DNA of 64,000 bases, taken from contig JAQXDZ010000032.1 of NCBI GenBank assembly GCA_029251085.1, forward strand, positions 62,001 to 126,000, read 5' to 3'. Below the pieces are notes generated by a model that was not told where the DNA came from, did no database searches, and saw nothing but the letters and a program-made list of their open reading frames with translations. Numbering within the stretch: the stretch's first letter is position 1; every line of letters begins with the position of its first letter. The stretch is from Mariniblastus sp. (lineage in GTDB: Bacteria > Planctomycetota > Planctomycetia > Pirellulales > Pirellulaceae). Both the position numbers and the translations under genes were made by a program. Positions 9,045-17,196 of this stretch are shown piece after piece.

Positions 9045-9569
9045 TCACTCTTGGGTGAGAAAAAACTCAACTGCGCGGCGATTAGATGCAAAAGCAAATC
9101 GGTCAAGAATTTCTAGTGAAGGTCGGGCAATGTGGAATGACTCAACCTCGCCGGGTTGAGCCGTTAGCGGGTCAAATGAATCAACCCTGCATTCAAAAAA
9201 AACGTCTAGTACATCAATTGTAATTCCGCGGTAAGTATATTGATTGGGAAACGAACAAAGATAGCTGGCGCGGGTTACTGTAAGTGATGTTTCTTCCATC
9301 ACTTCTCTAGAGAGAGATTGTTCAAGAGGTTCGCCAGGGTCTACAAAGCCACCCGGGAGACCAAATTTTCCTTTGCCAGGATCCCGCCCGCGCACCAGAA
9401 ACAGTAGTTCGTTATTTGAATTAACAACGATCCCGCCAACCGCAGCGACGGGACTAAAGTAAAATACGAAACCACATTCTTTGCATGCGAAAGGAGAGGT
9501 TCCAGTCGCCTGCGTCTCTGCGCCACATCGAGGGCAAAACTGAAATGCGTCGGCAATGTGTTTAGTCAT
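9045..9569 (-). CDS. Nudix hydrolase with N-terminal zinc ribbon
   Basis: A 174-residue protein. An N-terminal zinc ribbon (FCPRCG ... FACKECG, about residues 11-35) precedes a Nudix domain whose Nudix box runs GGFVDPGEPLEQSLSREVME and on to EET; the usual Gly after EEx is Ser here. The architecture recalls NudC-like and ADP-ribose/NADH pyrophosphatases: hydrolysis of a nucleoside diphosphate linked to another moiety, with Mg2+ bound by the Nudix glutamates. The exact substrate is unresolved; the NudC SQPWPFPxS signature is absent, so NADH/de-NADding specificity should not be assumed. It is monocistronic, or precedes the DUF255 gene's end on the same strand. Confidence 0.9.
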   Translation of the reverse strand: MTKHIADAFQFCPRCGAETQATGTSPFACKECGFVFYFSPVAAVGGIVVNSNNELLFLVRGRDPGKGKFGLPGGFVDPGEPLEQSLSREVMEETSLTVTRASYLCSFPNQYTYRGITIDVLDVFFECRVDSFDPLTAQPGEVESFHIARPSLEILDRFAFASNRRAVEFFLTQE

Positions 9570-9606
9570 TGTACAAGTCGTCTTTTATTCGAAATGCGGA
9601 GTGGCA

Positions 9607-11709
9607 TCATTCAGCAAATTTAGAGGCAGTTATCACCATTCTTGGAACGGCATGAGGGGCGCGGGTCAGGATAGCAGATGCCGCTAAAACGGTTTGCTTC
9701 GATTGTTTGAGATAGGCCTCTTGTTTCAGAGTCGTTCCAAGGTAATGCAGATTAGCGGCGGAAACACTGTTACCCCCGGGCATGGCTCCATCACTGGCTC
9801 GTTTGCTACGAGCGATAAGTTGCTCGTGGTCTTTTGAAGTGTAAAAGTAACCTCCTTTTTCATCCCAAAACAAATCGTCTTGAGTTTTTTGGAGCTGATT
9901 TGCTGCGTCAAGCCATTTTTGATTGCCATTAGCGCGATGAAGTGCAATTAAACCATCAATGACACAGGCGTAGTCAATCAGGTAGGCATTAAGTCGAGCC
10001 TGTCCATCGGTATAGGTTCGATAGAGTCGCCCGTCGGCAGAGACCATTTTTTCTAAAATAAAATCAGCAGCGTCTTCTGCTTTTTTAACATGATCCAAAT
10101 TGTTAAAAATTCGACCGGCATCCGCATACCCTCGAATCATTAACCCATTCCAGGCCGCTAATATTTTTGTATCCAGCAACGGTCGTTGACGTTTTGCCCG
10201 AATATCAAATAGTTTTTTCCGAATCGGGGTTAACTGAGACTCCAGTTCAGCAAGGGTCAATTTGCGAGCGGCTGCATGTTCACTCATCATCAATTTTAAT
10301 TGTGGAGCATAAAATTCTTCTTCAAAATTCGGAGGCTCATCCAGCCGATACAGTTTTGAAAAAAGCTCATACTCCTGATCCGTCAGTGCCGCTTTGATTT
10401 CCTCGAGATCCCAACGGTAAAACTTTCCTTCGATACCTTCGGATTCTGCATCGAGAGAAGCGTAAAATCCACCGCCAGGGGCGGACAGTTCCCGACTCAC
10501 GAACTTTAGAATTCCATTCGCAACATTTTTGAATTCCTCCTGGCCGGTAAGCTGGAATGCTTCGGCGTAGACGGTCGCGAGCTGACCATTGTCGTATAAC
10601 ATTTTTTCGAAGTGCGGGATGTGCCAAAATCGGTCGACGCTGTAACGATGGAAACCGCCTCCAAGATGATCATAAATGCCTCCTTTGAGCATACCTTCGC
10701 AGGTTCTGACCAGTAACTTGGAAGCCTGCTTGTGAGTTTCGTTCGAGGCGTCGGGGTTCTGCTGCAAGTAGTCTAATAAGAAAAACAGATTAGATGGTTC
10801 GGGAAATTTTGGGCGACTGGGGTTGAGCGCGCTGTAGCCAAAACCTCCGTATCGGCTATCAAAACTCGCACTCAAGTTTTCAATTGTGTTGGCAGGCCAC
10901 ACAGCTTGAATTGGTAACCCGGTGTCCGGTTCAAGTCCGGCCAATAATTCACGTGTCCTCTCGGAAACCAACTCGGAATCCTGAATAATTGCTTCTCGGT
11001 TGTTCTGATAAGCATCCGTCACTTTTTGAATGATCGTCAGAAATCCCATCGAAGCTCCACGATCTCCATCTCTGGCTGGCCAATAGGTGCCTCCAAAAAA
11101 TGGTTTAGCTTCCGGTGTCATGAACATCGACAGCGGCCATCCTCCTCCACCGGATCGGATGACTTGCAGCGCATTCATATAAATTTCGTCGACGTCTGGT
11201 CGTTCTTCTCGATCTACTTTGATGCAGATAAAATTCTCGTTCAAAAAATCAGCGATTTCCTGGTCGAGGAAAGATTCACGTTCCATCACATGACACCAGT
11301 GGCAACTTGAATAGCCGATAGATAGAAAAATGGGCTTCCCAGATTTCTTAGCCAGAGCGAGAGTTTCATCATTCCAGGCGTACCAGTTCACAGGATTGTG
11401 GGCGTGCATTAACAGGTAAGGACTGGTCTCTTTGGAAAGCGCGTTCTCATGTGACGGTGTTTGTGTTTGGGGTTGATTGATTTTAGTTGAAGGCGAAACC
11501 TCGATCGGGTCACCGGATGCCTTAGTTGTTGATTCAGTTGGTGCCTGAATTGTTGATTTAATTGCTGGTTCAATATCCTGAGATTCCGCTTTGGAAGCGG
11601 ATTTGGAATCCGACTTGGAATCGGATTGAGAAACGGATGGGTTTGAATTGCAGGCGGGCAGGGCGATCAAACAGCACAGGCAAAGTACATAACGACCGTA
11701 TTGAAACAT
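9607..11709 (-). CDS. DUF255 / YyaL-like thioredoxin-fold lipoprotein
   Basis: About 700 residues. The N-terminus (MFQYGRYVLCLCCLIALPAC) is a lipoprotein signal with lipobox LPAC, so the protein should be anchored outside the inner membrane. A Ser/Thr/Lys-rich spacer (~70 residues) follows, then the DUF255 thioredoxin-like domain: NPVNWYAWNDETLALAKKSGKP..SIGYSSCHWCHVM, with a CHWC active-site-like motif, then an α/α-toroid region as in N-acylglucosamine epimerases (FPEPSNLFFLLDYL; HIPHFEKMLYDNGQLA; LLDTKILAAWNGLMIRGYA). The family is YyaL/SPATA20; its reaction is not established. The ATG at 11709 is preferred to an in-frame TTG at 11721, which would add four residues before the signal peptide. 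Confidence 0.9.
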   Translation of the reverse strand: MFQYGRYVLCLCCLIALPACNSNPSVSQSDSKSDSKSASKAESQDIEPAIKSTIQAPTESTTKASGDPIEVSPSTKINQPQTQTPSHENALSKETSPYLLMHAHNPVNWYAWNDETLALAKKSGKPIFLSIGYSSCHWCHVMERESFLDQEIADFLNENFICIKVDREERPDVDEIYMNALQVIRSGGGGWPLSMFMTPEAKPFFGGTYWPARDGDRGASMGFLTIIQKVTDAYQNNREAIIQDSELVSERTRELLAGLEPDTGLPIQAVWPANTIENLSASFDSRYGGFGYSALNPSRPKFPEPSNLFFLLDYLQQNPDASNETHKQASKLLVRTCEGMLKGGIYDHLGGGFHRYSVDRFWHIPHFEKMLYDNGQLATVYAEAFQLTGQEEFKNVANGILKFVSRELSAPGGGFYASLDAESEGIEGKFYRWDLEEIKAALTDQEYELFSKLYRLDEPPNFEEEFYAPQLKLMMSEHAAARKLTLAELESQLTPIRKKLFDIRAKRQRPLLDTKILAAWNGLMIRGYADAGRIFNNLDHVKKAEDAADFILEKMVSADGRLYRTYTDGQARLNAYLIDYACVIDGLIALHRANGNQKWLDAANQLQKTQDDLFWDEKGGYFYTSKDHEQLIARSKRASDGAMPGGNSVSAANLHYLGTTLKQEAYLKQSKQTVLAASAILTRAPHAVPRMVITASKFAE

Positions 11710-11918
11710 GGGTTGTCCCAAGGGTTAAGCCAGAAGGAAAAAGAGTTTTTAAAGTTAAACGATGTCAAAAGCGAACCACGAAACCCAGCGAGAAATATCT
11801 ATTTGTCAAAATCAGATTGGCCGAGGTTCACTGGCCCGTGAAGCAGTTGCTCTCACGCTAGTTACCGCTTGGCAGCCGACTTGTTTTCAGACGGAGAGAG
11901 CCTAGCGGAAGAACCATC

Positions 11919-13112
11919 CTATTTGGGCATTTTCAGTTCGATGAGTTGATTGCCGTTTTGATTTGTTGTTAGTTCGTGAGTAAATGTTGTTTTTGCTTGA
12001 GAGATTCTGAGTCGATAAGTTTTGTCAGGTGCTAATCGAAATGAAAGCATGTCATTCATGTCAGCCGTACCCGCTTTTGTTGTCCCAGATTCGAGCACAT
12101 TGGTGCTTTTCGGATCGAATACTTCGACTTTGGCGATTTCCCGTTTTGATTTATCACGGTTCCAGACTCTCACCATGACATTGACGGCGTTGCTGATGGG
12201 AGCGTTTGTTTTTGGAATGTAGCGAATGGTGACATTTTCCGCAAAAACACGTTTTTCAGGAGACCAGACCATAGGAAAGGCTGTGTCGGTTTTTTGAAAG
12301 CTCGCCGCGTAGATAGAATGTAGTTTTGAATTGGGATCGGCGAGTGCGGCGTCTCCCTGAAACCAAGTTCGATTAAGACCTTGCGGGTTAGGTTCTGCTG
12401 CACCTGTAAATTGCCAGCCATCGTCCCAGACTTCGACCCAGGTATGGTTGCCTTTTTTATTTTTCCAACTGGGAATTCCTGCCAACCGCGCTGGTACGCC
12501 GACGCTTCGACATGCATCGGCTAGTAAAATAGAGAGACCGGTGCAGGAAGCCAGTCCTTGTTCAATGCTCTCTTTAGGGCTCTGGTTGGCGCGCTTTCTG
12601 GCGGTTGAATATTTGACGGATAACTGTCCAAACAGGGTAGCGTTAATTTTCTGAGCCGCTTCACCGGGGGTTTTGCAATTGGCGACAATCGGCTGGCACA
12701 GCTTGAAAAAATCTTCTCGCCAGGGATCACGCGGTTCATCGATATTGGCATAAGGCAAAACGTTGTTGAGAAATAGCTGATCGGAAATATCCCAGGGTGC
12801 AGCTTCTCTTGCTTGATAGGCAAGTCGAATGTTATTGAGCAGAAATTCTGCGGTAAGATTTTTTAAATCGTATTCTGGCATGTTGATCAGCAAAAACTCT
12901 AAGGCTTGCCGATGTTCTGGAGGAACTGTGTTGATTGCTTTTTGCAATTCATTTTGATTGTCTCCCGCTTGCCGAATCCGCATTTTTAGCAAGCCTGCTT
13001 TGTCGATCGACTTCTCATTCATGTCCTGTTTTTGTGCAGACGATGTCGAGACAATCATCCCAAGCGTCAATGCTAAAAAGAAAGTAGATTTGATAATCGA
13101 TGCGGTCTTCAT
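11919..13112 (-). CDS. Secreted transglutaminase-like domain protein
   Basis: A 397-residue protein with a Sec signal peptide (cleavage near STSSAQ). The central transglutaminase-like fold has the catalytic Cys in GLASCTGLSILLADACRSVG, His in GNHTWVEVWDDG, and a following Asp or Asn region. Such papain-like enzymes act as peptidases or amide transferases; many bacterial ones are uncharacterised. The N-terminal helical part (PPEHRQALEFLLINMPEYDL) is typical of planctomycete and bacteroidete members. The C-terminal ~110 residues look like a β-sandwich (VMVRVWNRDKSKREIAKVEV). The gene lies alone between the DUF255 gene and the divergent enolase-family gene. Confidence 0.85.
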   Translation of the reverse strand: MKTASIIKSTFFLALTLGMIVSTSSAQKQDMNEKSIDKAGLLKMRIRQAGDNQNELQKAINTVPPEHRQALEFLLINMPEYDLKNLTAEFLLNNIRLAYQAREAAPWDISDQLFLNNVLPYANIDEPRDPWREDFFKLCQPIVANCKTPGEAAQKINATLFGQLSVKYSTARKRANQSPKESIEQGLASCTGLSILLADACRSVGVPARLAGIPSWKNKKGNHTWVEVWDDGWQFTGAAEPNPQGLNRTWFQGDAALADPNSKLHSIYAASFQKTDTAFPMVWSPEKRVFAENVTIRYIPKTNAPISNAVNVMVRVWNRDKSKREIAKVEVFDPKSTNVLESGTTKAGTADMNDMLSFRLAPDKTYRLRISQAKTTFTHELTTNQNGNQLIELKMPK

Positions 13113-13343
13113 AAAAATTCCAGTAACTTGGTTGTCTCAAAAACAGCTCTTGTAGCTTGGCGATTCCACCGAACTTGCTCCCTCCAAGATTAACACGTTT
13201 CATCACAAAGAAACATTGTGAGAGTGCGTTATCAATGCTGATTCGAATAATTACAAATCACAATGGTGTGCATGATTACTTATAAAGCAAATATGCGTTA
13301 TGATTACGCGCCGATTCATACACGCTAAAACACCGGAAATACA

Positions 13344-14447
13344 ATGAAAATCGCTCGCATTTCTGCTTATCAAGTCGATCTCCCTTTAAAAGAGGGCAGT
13401 TATAAGTGGTCCGGTGGTAAGTCAGTCGATGTTTTTGACAGTACCGTCGTAGAAGTTGAGACAGATACTGGGCTAATGGGTTACGGAGAAGTTTGTCCGC
13501 TTGGTCCATTTTATTTACCAGCCTATGGTCCGGGAGTAAGAGCGGGAATTAAAGAGTTGGCGCCGCACTTGATCGGAATGAATGCGACTGATCTTGGGCC
13601 GCTAAATCGAATGATGGACGCGGCTTTGAAAGAGCATGCGTATGTCAAATCAGGTATCGACATGGCATGCTGGGATCTCCTTGGAAAATCGACTGGCAAA
13701 AGCGTTTGCGATTTAATGGGTGGCAAATACAGTGAGGATTTTGTGCTGTATCGAGCGATTTCCCAACAGGCACCCGAAGCAATGGCTGCCAATGTTGCAG
13801 GCTATCGAGCCGAAGGTTATCGCCGTTTTCAATTAAAAGTAGGTGGTGATCCGGATGTCGATATTGAGCGTATCAGACAGGTAGCAGCGGAAATGCAATC
13901 GGGAGAAAAATTGGTTGCCGACGCTAACACAGGCTGGTTGATGCATGAAGCAGCACGTGTGGTTCGAGCAGTTCGAGATTTAGATGTCTATATTGAACAG
14001 CCTTGCTTGTCTTACGAAGAATGTCTCTCGATTCGAAAACGAACAGACCACCCGTTCGTGATGGACGAGTCGATCCACGGAATGCCGGAATTGCTGCGAG
14101 CCAGTCACGATCAGGCAATGGATGTAGTGAATATTAAAATCAGTAAATTTGGTGGATTAACAAAAGCAAAACTCGCCCGCGATTTATGTATCTCGCTGGG
14201 CGTCGCAATGACGCTCGAAGATAGTTGGGGTGGAGATATCATTACCGCAGCCATTGCTTCTATTGCTCATAGTACGCCTACTGATTTACTGTTCACATCG
14301 ACCGACTTCAATAGTTATGGAACGGTCAGCATCGCAGAGGGCGCGCCGCAACGGGCCAACGGTCGACTCTCTGCGTCCGACGCTCCGGGTCTCGGTATCC
14401 AACCTCGAATGCAAGTCCTCGGAGATCGGGTTCTCGAAGTTTCTTAA
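13344..14447 (+). CDS. Enolase-superfamily enzyme (mandelate racemase group), hydroxyproline dehydratase/epimerase-like
   Basis: A 367-residue cytosolic enzyme. The N-terminal capping domain ([15 protein letters not shown]) is followed by a barrel with catalytic Lys in QLKVGGDP, metal ligands Asp in VADANTGW, Glu in YIEQPC and Asp in VMDESI, a second Lys in [11 protein letters not shown], and EDSWGGDI. The KxG/KIS pair with EDSWGGDI resembles cis-3-hydroxy-L-proline dehydratases and hydroxyproline betaine/proline betaine epimerases in the MR subgroup. These abstract the α-proton of a proline derivative. Substrate assignment is tentative; no proline catabolism genes are adjacent. The ATG start has CCGGAAATACA upstream, a weak ribosome binding site. 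Confidence 0.85.
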   Translation: MKIARISAYQVDLPLKEGSYKWSGGKSVDVFDSTVVEVETDTGLMGYGEVCPLGPFYLPAYGPGVRAGIKELAPHLIGMNATDLGPLNRMMDAALKEHAYVKSGIDMACWDLLGKSTGKSVCDLMGGKYSEDFVLYRAISQQAPEAMAANVAGYRAEGYRRFQLKVGGDPDVDIERIRQVAAEMQSGEKLVADANTGWLMHEAARVVRAVRDLDVYIEQPCLSYEECLSIRKRTDHPFVMDESIHGMPELLRASHDQAMDVVNIKISKFGGLTKAKLARDLCISLGVAMTLEDSWGGDIITAAIASIAHSTPTDLLFTSTDFNSYGTVSIAEGAPQRANGRLSASDAPGLGIQPRMQVLGDRVLEVS

Positions 14448-14486
14448 TGGAGAAGAAACCGAATTGACTTCGAATTGGCATGTGAA

Positions 14487-15260
14487 TTAGTGCTCGAATT
14501 GCACGGGGTCGATATCGAAGTATTCACAAAGCAGATCGTAGACGTCCGGTAAGTTTTTTTTGAGCCGACTTGGTGAATCGAAAAAGTTTTCACCACTGAC
14601 TGCAAAGAATTCCGCTAAGTTCGTTGCCGCATAGGCATCAATTCGTGGTTCGCGTCCGTGGTCAAGATCTTCATTGAGTTCCGTAAACCGTTGCTGAAAA
14701 ACATCGTCCCAGCGATGCCGAAGGGATTCAGATGAGATGATCGGCATGCCTCCCATTTCCCCGTCGAGTCCGTCGATATGGTGAATAAACTCGTGAATGA
14801 TCACATTTCGTCCATCTCCCGGTTGGCTGGCTCCCCTCAAAGCATCTCGCCATGAAAACACAAGTGGTCCGCCTTGCCATGCTAAGCCTGAATAATAGGC
14901 GGTCTCGTGACTTACGAGTCGCCCTTGTTGTACCGCTCGATTTTCAATGAGATCCGGGTGCACCAAAATGGTCGAGACACGATCAAAGTAAAATGGTTCT
15001 TTTAGACCAAGAGTTAAAAGCGAAGCGGTAGCCGCGATGGTGAGTTTGACTTCGTCAGTTACTTCGAAACCTTTAACAGCCTCCCATGATTTTTCGGCAA
15101 CAATAACTGTCGAAGATTGGAGGACTCTCTGTTGCTGCGTTGGAGATAAAGAAGAATATTGCCAAACGTTGTTGGTAATGATCTCTTCCCAAAGACTAGG
15201 AAACGATCGATTGAGCAATCGCTGCCTTCTGCGGTTTTTAAAAAAAGAAAACAAAAACAA
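14487..15260 (-). CDS. mtfA: M90-family zinc peptidase, MtfA-like
   Basis: A 257-residue cytosolic metallopeptidase. The zinc motif is HEFIHHIDGLDG (HExxH) with a downstream Glu in NLAEFFAVSGENFF, the arrangement of MtfA (Mlc titration factor A). Flanking family features are WEEIITNNVWQYSSL and ILVHPDLI. In E. coli MtfA binds the repressor Mlc and so affects glucose PTS control, and has aminopeptidase activity; whether a planctomycete has an Mlc partner is unknown. The start is TTG at 15260 (a second TTG is at 15254), as no in-frame ATG precedes the catalytic core; GGAC directly precedes it. It is convergent with the enolase-family gene 39 bases away. Confidence 0.9.
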   Translation of the reverse strand: MFLFSFFKNRRRQRLLNRSFPSLWEEIITNNVWQYSSLSPTQQQRVLQSSTVIVAEKSWEAVKGFEVTDEVKLTIAATASLLTLGLKEPFYFDRVSTILVHPDLIENRAVQQGRLVSHETAYYSGLAWQGGPLVFSWRDALRGASQPGDGRNVIIHEFIHHIDGLDGEMGGMPIISSESLRHRWDDVFQQRFTELNEDLDHGREPRIDAYAATNLAEFFAVSGENFFDSPSRLKKNLPDVYDLLCEYFDIDPVQFEH

Positions 15261-15523
15261 GTCCGAAAAAATAAGGAATTAGAAATTAACGAAACGGCAG
15301 GTTTACACAATGCTGCTGAGGAGAATTTGAGCGTCGAAGTTTTCTGAGATTAATCTATTGCACAAAATATAAGACCCGTCCATCGTTCGTCAATATTACG
15401 GTTTTTTCCAATCAGCCTCAGCCAGATCACTTTTACGAGGTCAATTAAGCCGAAAAACTGGTAACACCTAAGTTAATCCAGTACGCTTGAACCAGCACAA
15501 TTAAACTAACCAGAAAACGTAAA

Positions 15524-16201
15524 ATGAAATCATCCATTATTTTGCCTCCGCGACGTCAGTTCATTCAACGATCACTGGTAGGCGCCGGTGCGGTTGCTGG
15601 AACCTTGTTGTTTAACAGGCCCGGATTGTTTGCGGATCTGTTGTTAACGCCTTCGATGACCGAAGGCCCCTTTTATCCCAATCCATTACCTCTTGATACA
15701 GACAATGATTTACTAATTCTCAACGATGCAATCACACCAGCGGTGGGCGAGGTTACACACTTGTCGGGTACAGTCATGGATCGGAAAGGAAATCCGATTC
15801 CCAATGCCCGAGTTGAAATTTGGCAAGTGGATGGCAAAGGAGTTTATCTTCATCCCAAAGGTGGTGATCGAAAATTGCAGGATAAGAATTTCCAAGGTTT
15901 TGGTCGGTTTATTACTAACCTAAAAGGGCAGTATTATTTCCGGACAGTTAAGCCGGTTTCATATCCCGGTCGAACACCCCATATCCACGTAGCGGTTTAC
16001 GTTAAAAACAAACGGGTGCTGACGACTCAATGTTTAATTAAAGGTCATCCGCAAAATCAAAAAGACGGCTTGTTCAAGCGAGTGAAGAATCCAAAACTGC
16101 GAAACACGTTGTTGGTTGACTTCCAGCCTCTGCCGGATTCAAAAATTAAAGAATTAACCGCAACCTTCGATATCGTTGTTGGTTTAACACCAGCAGACTG
16201 A
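15524..16201 (+). CDS. Tat-exported intradiol ring-cleavage dioxygenase-like protein
   Basis: A 225-residue protein with a Tat signal (PPRRQFIQRSLVGAGAVAGT), so exported folded. The mature part matches protocatechuate 3,4-dioxygenase β-type folds: TEGPFYPNPLP with the first Tyr ligand, VEIWQVDGKGVYLHP, GQYYFRTVKPVSYPGRTPHIH with second Tyr and His ligands, and HVAVY. A non-haem Fe(III) site would cleave catechol-type rings between the hydroxyls. The periplasmic location and lack of β-ketoadipate pathway neighbours suggest a role in extracellular aromatic or lignin-derived compounds (inference). The EF-hand gene starts 122 bases downstream on the same strand. Confidence 0.88.
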   Translation: MKSSIILPPRRQFIQRSLVGAGAVAGTLLFNRPGLFADLLLTPSMTEGPFYPNPLPLDTDNDLLILNDAITPAVGEVTHLSGTVMDRKGNPIPNARVEIWQVDGKGVYLHPKGGDRKLQDKNFQGFGRFITNLKGQYYFRTVKPVSYPGRTPHIHVAVYVKNKRVLTTQCLIKGHPQNQKDGLFKRVKNPKLRNTLLVDFQPLPDSKIKELTATFDIVVGLTPAD

Positions 16202-16323
16202 CCGTGCGAGCGGGAAAAGTAGGGAAAAAAATTATTTAATTGCTTGTCCTGAATTTTACTCTGTTGCGTGTTTAAGTTTGAGCAGAGCGTTTCGGGAATA
16301 CAGAAAGAAATGAAAGAAGTACG

Positions 16324-17004
16324 ATGAAAAATACAAAAATGATGATATTTGCCGTCGCGATGACAATGTGTTTGGCAGCAACTGTGATGGCTCAACCTCC
16401 GGGTGGTCAGCGTGGTGGCGAGCGAGGGCAACGTGGCGGCGAGCGTGGCGGACCTGGCGGCGAGCGAGGTGGACCTGGCGGCCAACGCGGTGGTGGCGAT
16501 ATGGGGCGAATGATGCAGATGATGCCAGTTCTCGCTGCTCTAGATGCTAATAAGGATGGCGTAATTTCGAAGAGCGAGATCAATAACGCAGCCGCAGCAT
16601 TGCGAAAACTCGATAAAAACGGTGACGGAGAATTGGATGCAGAAGAGATGCGACCTACTCGTTCTGAAGGTGGACGCAGTCGCGGTGGTGCTCCTGAAGG
16701 CGGACCTGGCGGTGAGCGAGGCGAGCGTGGTGGTCGTTCTGCTGGAGCTGGTGGCATGATGGAACGAATCATGAGCCAGGATAAGAACCAAGACGGCAAA
16801 CTGAGTAAAGACGAAGTTGACGAGCGAATGTTGCCGATGTTTGATCGTTTAGATGCAAACAGTGATGGTTCCATTGATAAATCGGAAATCGAAGCAGCCG
16901 CGGCACGCATGGGTGGTGGTGGCCGTGGCGGTCGCGGTGGACCTGGTGGAAATCAGGGTGGTGGCCAGCGGCCAGAGCGTCCATCGTTCGATGGCGATAA
17001 CTAA
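16324..17004 (+). CDS. Secreted EF-hand protein with Gly/Arg-rich repeats
   Basis: A 226-residue protein with a signal peptide ending near TVMAQPP. Four EF-hand-like calcium loops are readable: DANKDGVISKSE, DKNGDGELDAEE, DKNQDGKLSKDE and DANSDGSIDKSE, in two pairs. Three low-complexity stretches rich in Gly and Arg (repeating GERGG and GPGG) lie at the mature N-terminus, between the pairs and at the C-terminus. Similar secreted EF-hand proteins are common in planctomycetes; function is unknown, with calcium-dependent surface or matrix binding a possibility. A strong intrinsic terminator follows at 17038. The repeats make the antisense strand look coding; that frame is a shadow. Confidence 0.88.
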   Translation: MKNTKMMIFAVAMTMCLAATVMAQPPGGQRGGERGQRGGERGGPGGERGGPGGQRGGGDMGRMMQMMPVLAALDANKDGVISKSEINNAAAALRKLDKNGDGELDAEEMRPTRSEGGRSRGGAPEGGPGGERGERGGRSAGAGGMMERIMSQDKNQDGKLSKDEVDERMLPMFDRLDANSDGSIDKSEIEAAAARMGGGGRGGRGGPGGNQGGGQRPERPSFDGDN

Positions 17005-17037
17005 CCCACGAATTTAAAGATTCTTGAAAACAATTAG

Positions 17038-17066
17038 CGCGCCGATCGTAATCGGCGCGTTTTTTT
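17038..17066 (+). terminator. Rho-independent terminator after the EF-hand gene
   Basis: A perfect 9-bp stem (CGCGCCGAT / ATCGGCGCG) with a 4-base loop (CGTA) is followed by seven T residues, 34 bases after the EF-hand stop codon. The run after it, ATGCGCGC, is shared with the terminator at 54757. Confidence 0.93.
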
Positions 17067-17196
17067 ATGCGCGCAGTGAAAAGCTAATAATTCGAAGTTA
17101 TTTATTTCCACATTATTGCATCGGGTTCGCTAGAATGGGCGGTTTCGATAATCGTGAAATACGCGATCAACTTTTTGCTTGGCTTGGGGAGACATT

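Noticed and set aside
16407-16910. 167-residue minus-strand frame rich in Pro/Arg/Ser
   Set aside because: It is the reverse complement of the Gly/Arg-rich repeats and EF-hands; the + strand has a signal peptide, Ca2+ loops and terminator.
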